64,000 nt of DNA, from positions 3,053,501 through 3,117,500 of the forward strand of contig NZ_CP126980.1 in NCBI RefSeq assembly GCF_030252345.1, in the 5' to 3' direction. Made by a program: the position numbers and the translations under genes. Shown here piece after piece: positions 62,135 to 64,000 of this stretch (position 1 is the first letter of the stretch; each line of letters begins with the position of its first letter). Source of the DNA: Actinoplanes oblitus. Lineage in GTDB: Bacteria > Actinomycetota > Actinomycetes > Mycobacteriales > Micromonosporaceae. The notes under the pieces are model-generated. The model did not search any database, was not told the DNA's origin, and saw only the letters and a list, made by a program, of their open reading frames with translations.

Positions 62135-62189
62135 GTTGAAACTTCAACTATCTGACACCACCGTACGGGGAGATGGTTGATTCTTCAAC
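62135..62189. promoter_or_regulatory. Two GTTGAA-type palindromes upstream of the dioxygenase gene
   Basis: GTTGAAACTTCAAC (62135-62148) has perfect 6-bp arms; GTTGATTCTTCAAC (62176-62189) is a close copy. Both are followed by TATC, giving a direct repeat TTCAACTATC 41 bp apart. The form resembles MarR-family operators that often control such oxygenases. Confidence 0.65.
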
Positions 62190-62199
62190 TATCAGCACC

Positions 62200-62524
62200 G
62201 GCGCTCACGTACCGTAATTTTTGATCTTGATTGGTGACGCTCCGTCCAAGATGACGAATGTCAATGGGTCTGCTGCCGGGGATGCTGTTGTTGATCGTCG
62301 GCGTTTATTGATCGACGCTCGAAATCCCAGGCAGAAGCTGTGATCAACCTCGCCCACTGTGGAGCACCGTTTGATCCGCTGTGGACGTTGCCAAGTCCGA
62401 TCGGGTTTGGCAGGCTACACGCGTCGCGCTGCGGGGAGCGCCGTGCAAGTGTTCGTGATACGTCACCTTGACTACTTTCGGTGAACTGCGCGGGCATTCC
62501 CAGGCGACGAGAGGAGAATCAGCC
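62200..62524. other. Gene-free stretch of lower GC
   Basis: This 325-bp region is visibly richer in A and T than its surroundings (for example GTAATTTTTGATCTTGATTG). It holds a spaced inverted pair GTTGATC (62290) and GATCAAC (62342), and no coding frame that I can support. GAGAGGAG at its right end is the ribosome site of the GPP34 gene. It could be an acquired fragment, a structured RNA or a promoter region. Confidence 0.5.
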
Positions 62525-63175
62525 GTGGCGTTACCGCCGCAGCTACCGCCCGCGGACGATCTGTACCTGACCGCGCACGACACGATCCGCGGCAAGTCGC
62601 TGCTGTCCCCGGCGACCCTCGGGCTGGGTCTCGGCGCGGCGCTGCTCGGCGAGCTGATGCTGTGGCGCCGCGTCGACCTGATCGAGACCGAGCTGCTCGT
62701 CATCGACGAGCGCCCCACCGGCGACGCCGCCACCACCGCGCTGCTGGAGCAGATCCGCCGCGAGGCCGGTCAGCACGGCGTGCGCGACTGGATCGCCTAC
62801 CTCTCCACCGGCATCGCCACCGAGCTGGTCGAACGCCGTCTCGCCCGGGGCGGCCTGATCCGGCGGCAGGAGAAACGCGGCCTGCTCGGCACCAAGATCT
62901 CGATGGTGCCGGCCGACTCGATGACCGCCGGCTGGCCGGCCACCCGGATCCGCACCAAGGTCTCCCGCGACGAGCAGCTCGACGTGGCCGACCTGCTGCT
63001 CGCCGGGCTGATCCTGGCCACCGGCCTGGACCAGCACGTGCTGGCCACCCTCAACGCCCGTGACCGGGCCCGGCTGTTCGACCAGTTCCGCCGGCTCTTC
63101 CCGGCGATGCTCCAGCATCTCGTCGCGCACGCCGAGGCCGCCGTCGGCGACGCCGTGATGGCCCGCCGCGCCTGA
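62525..63175 (+). CDS. GPP34 (Golgi phosphoprotein 3) family protein
   Basis: 216 aa. The family pattern is clear: LPPADDLYLTAHDTIRGKSL at the N-terminus, LGLGLGAALLGELMLWRRVD, ARGGLIRRQEKRGLLGTKIS and the C-terminal LLAGLILATGLDQHVLATLN. In eukaryotes GOLPH3 binds phosphoinositide at the Golgi; actinomycete members are common and their role is unknown. GTG 62525 has GGAG 9 nt upstream. Confidence 0.9.
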   Translation: MALPPQLPPADDLYLTAHDTIRGKSLLSPATLGLGLGAALLGELMLWRRVDLIETELLVIDERPTGDAATTALLEQIRREAGQHGVRDWIAYLSTGIATELVERRLARGGLIRRQEKRGLLGTKISMVPADSMTAGWPATRIRTKVSRDEQLDVADLLLAGLILATGLDQHVLATLNARDRARLFDQFRRLFPAMLQHLVAHAEAAVGDAVMARRA

Positions 63176-63214
63176 CCATCCCTTCTCCCCCCCCTCAGAA
63201 AACTGGAGATCCGC

Positions 63215-64000
63215 GTGTCTTCGACCGCAACCCAACCCGCGGAGAGTCAGCTCTCCAACGCCCTGGCCCGGGACCGTCTCGGCGTCGCCGCCGTGGTCTT
63301 CTTCGTGATGTCCGCGGCCGCCCCGCTGACCGTCGTCGCCGGCGTGGTGCCGACCGGCCTCGCCGTCACCGGCCTGACCGGCATCTCGATCGCCTTCGTC
63401 GCCGTCGCGCTGGTGCTGGCGATCTTCTCGGTCGGCTACGTCGCGATGGCGCGGCACATCTCCAACGCCGGCGCGTTCTACGCCTACGTGGCCCGTGGCC
63501 TGGGTCGCCCGACCGGCGTCGGCGCCTCCTGGGTGGCGCTGCTGGCCTACAACATGTTCCAGGTCGCGTCCTACGGCGGCTTCGGCGCGATCGCGGCGCC
63601 GCTCTTCCTGGACTGGTTCGGACTGGACGCGCCCTGGTGGGCGTTCGCGCTGGTGGCCTGGGCGCTGGTCGGCGTCCTCGGGGTCCGCGACGTGGCGGTC
63701 AACGGCAAGGTGCTCGCCACCCTGCTGGTCGCCGAGATCGCGCTCACCGTGGTCTTCAGCGTCGCCGAGGTGCTGTCCAGCGGCTTCCACGCCTCGGCCG
63801 CCCCGGTCGACGTCTCCAGCCTGACCGGCGCCGGCTCCGGAGCGCTGCTGGTCATGGCGATCACCGGCTTCGTCGGCTTCGAGCAGTCGGTGGTGTTCAG
63901 CGAGGAGTCGCGCGACCCGCGCCGCACGGTGCCGCGCGCCACCTACATCGCCATCGCGCTGATCGCGGTGCTCTACGCGTTCGCCTCCTGGGCGATGATC
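63215..64000 (+). CDS. APC-family amino acid permease, 3' partial
   Basis: 262 codons visible; the frame is open at the right edge. The APC signature is near the N-terminus (AAPLTVVAGVVPTGLAVTGL, ARHISNAGAFYAYVARGLGR) and continues with FVGFEQSVVFSEESRDPRRT, a hallmark of amino acid transporters. About seven membrane helices are visible. GTG 63215 has GGAG 7 nt upstream and lies 39 bp after the GPP34 stop, so the two may be co-transcribed. Confidence 0.92.
   Translation, partial: MSSTATQPAESQLSNALARDRLGVAAVVFFVMSAAAPLTVVAGVVPTGLAVTGLTGISIAFVAVALVLAIFSVGYVAMARHISNAGAFYAYVARGLGRPTGVGASWVALLAYNMFQVASYGGFGAIAAPLFLDWFGLDAPWWAFALVAWALVGVLGVRDVAVNGKVLATLLVAEIALTVVFSVAEVLSSGFHASAAPVDVSSLTGAGSGALLVMAITGFVGFEQSVVFSEESRDPRRTVPRATYIAIALIAVLYAFASWAMI

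Noticed and set aside
62261..62497. 78-residue open frame on the minus strand in the lower-GC island
   Set aside because: Composition is unlike neighbouring proteins, there is no ribosome site and no recognisable domain.

Overview
The window reads as chromosome of a high-GC actinomycete: GC looks near 72 percent, many genes start with GTG, third codon positions are G/C rich, and long shadow frames lie opposite real genes. Family content (narGHJI, LAL-type LuxR regulators, DUF1918 and DUF3072 proteins, a TfCut2-like cutinase, GH36/GH2 enzymes) and frequent leaderless or GTGA/ATGA-coupled genes suggest Micromonosporaceae, perhaps Actinoplanes-like. That placement is inference. I see no rRNA, tRNA, CRISPR array, insertion sequence or phage module. 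Both ends cut genes: a TetR regulator on the left and an APC permease on the right.

Region by region. 1-5140: regulators (two TetR, one LacI), an SMR drug pump under a double palindromic operator, a threonine-aldolase-like lyase, an HPF-like ribosome factor and a GNAT acetyltransferase. 5207-14589: respiratory nitrate reductase narGHJI, then an isochorismatase-fold hydrolase, a methyltransferase and a NarK transporter. narG and narK each have a DosR/DevR-like box upstream, which suggests induction by hypoxia or nitric oxide. 14767-22119: a LacI-operator-controlled membrane gene pair, an SGNH esterase, and a five-gene OppA-type ABC importer behind a near-consensus promoter. 22194-29454: mixed genes, including a His-rich small protein, a sulfotransferase, a DUF1348/TetR divergent pair with palindromic operators, an erythromycin-esterase-like protein, and an orphan FAD plus 2Fe-2S pair from a molybdenum hydroxylase.

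29489-40209 is a galactomannan-type sugar locus. GH36 alpha-galactosidase and a ROK regulator form one coupled operon. A GH2 beta-mannosidase followed by a LacI-fold protein without its DNA-binding domain runs divergently. Nearby lie a DUF1918 protein, two SHOCT-like membrane paralogues, a histidine phosphatase, a GH3 beta-glucosidase pseudogene and an intact LacI regulator. 41128-44871: an LAL regulator divergent from a secreted cutinase of the family that contains PET hydrolases. 44882-53136: a MacAB-like efflux cluster (lipoprotein, two HlyD-type adaptors, two-component system, ABC ATPase and permease, anchored DUF5666-like protein). 53204-64000: a second LAL regulator, a TerC protein, a two-gene membrane operon with a proline-rich repetitive tail, a LigB-type dioxygenase under MarR-like palindromes, a GPP34 protein and the permease.

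The most unusual structural signal is a set of six genes whose last codons and stop codon lie inside a short tandem array (unit 30 to 76 bp). This looks like repeated local duplication of gene 3' ends. Further arrays fill two intergenic regions, and an inverted element built on TTTCCGGTACGCC recurs downstream of genes.
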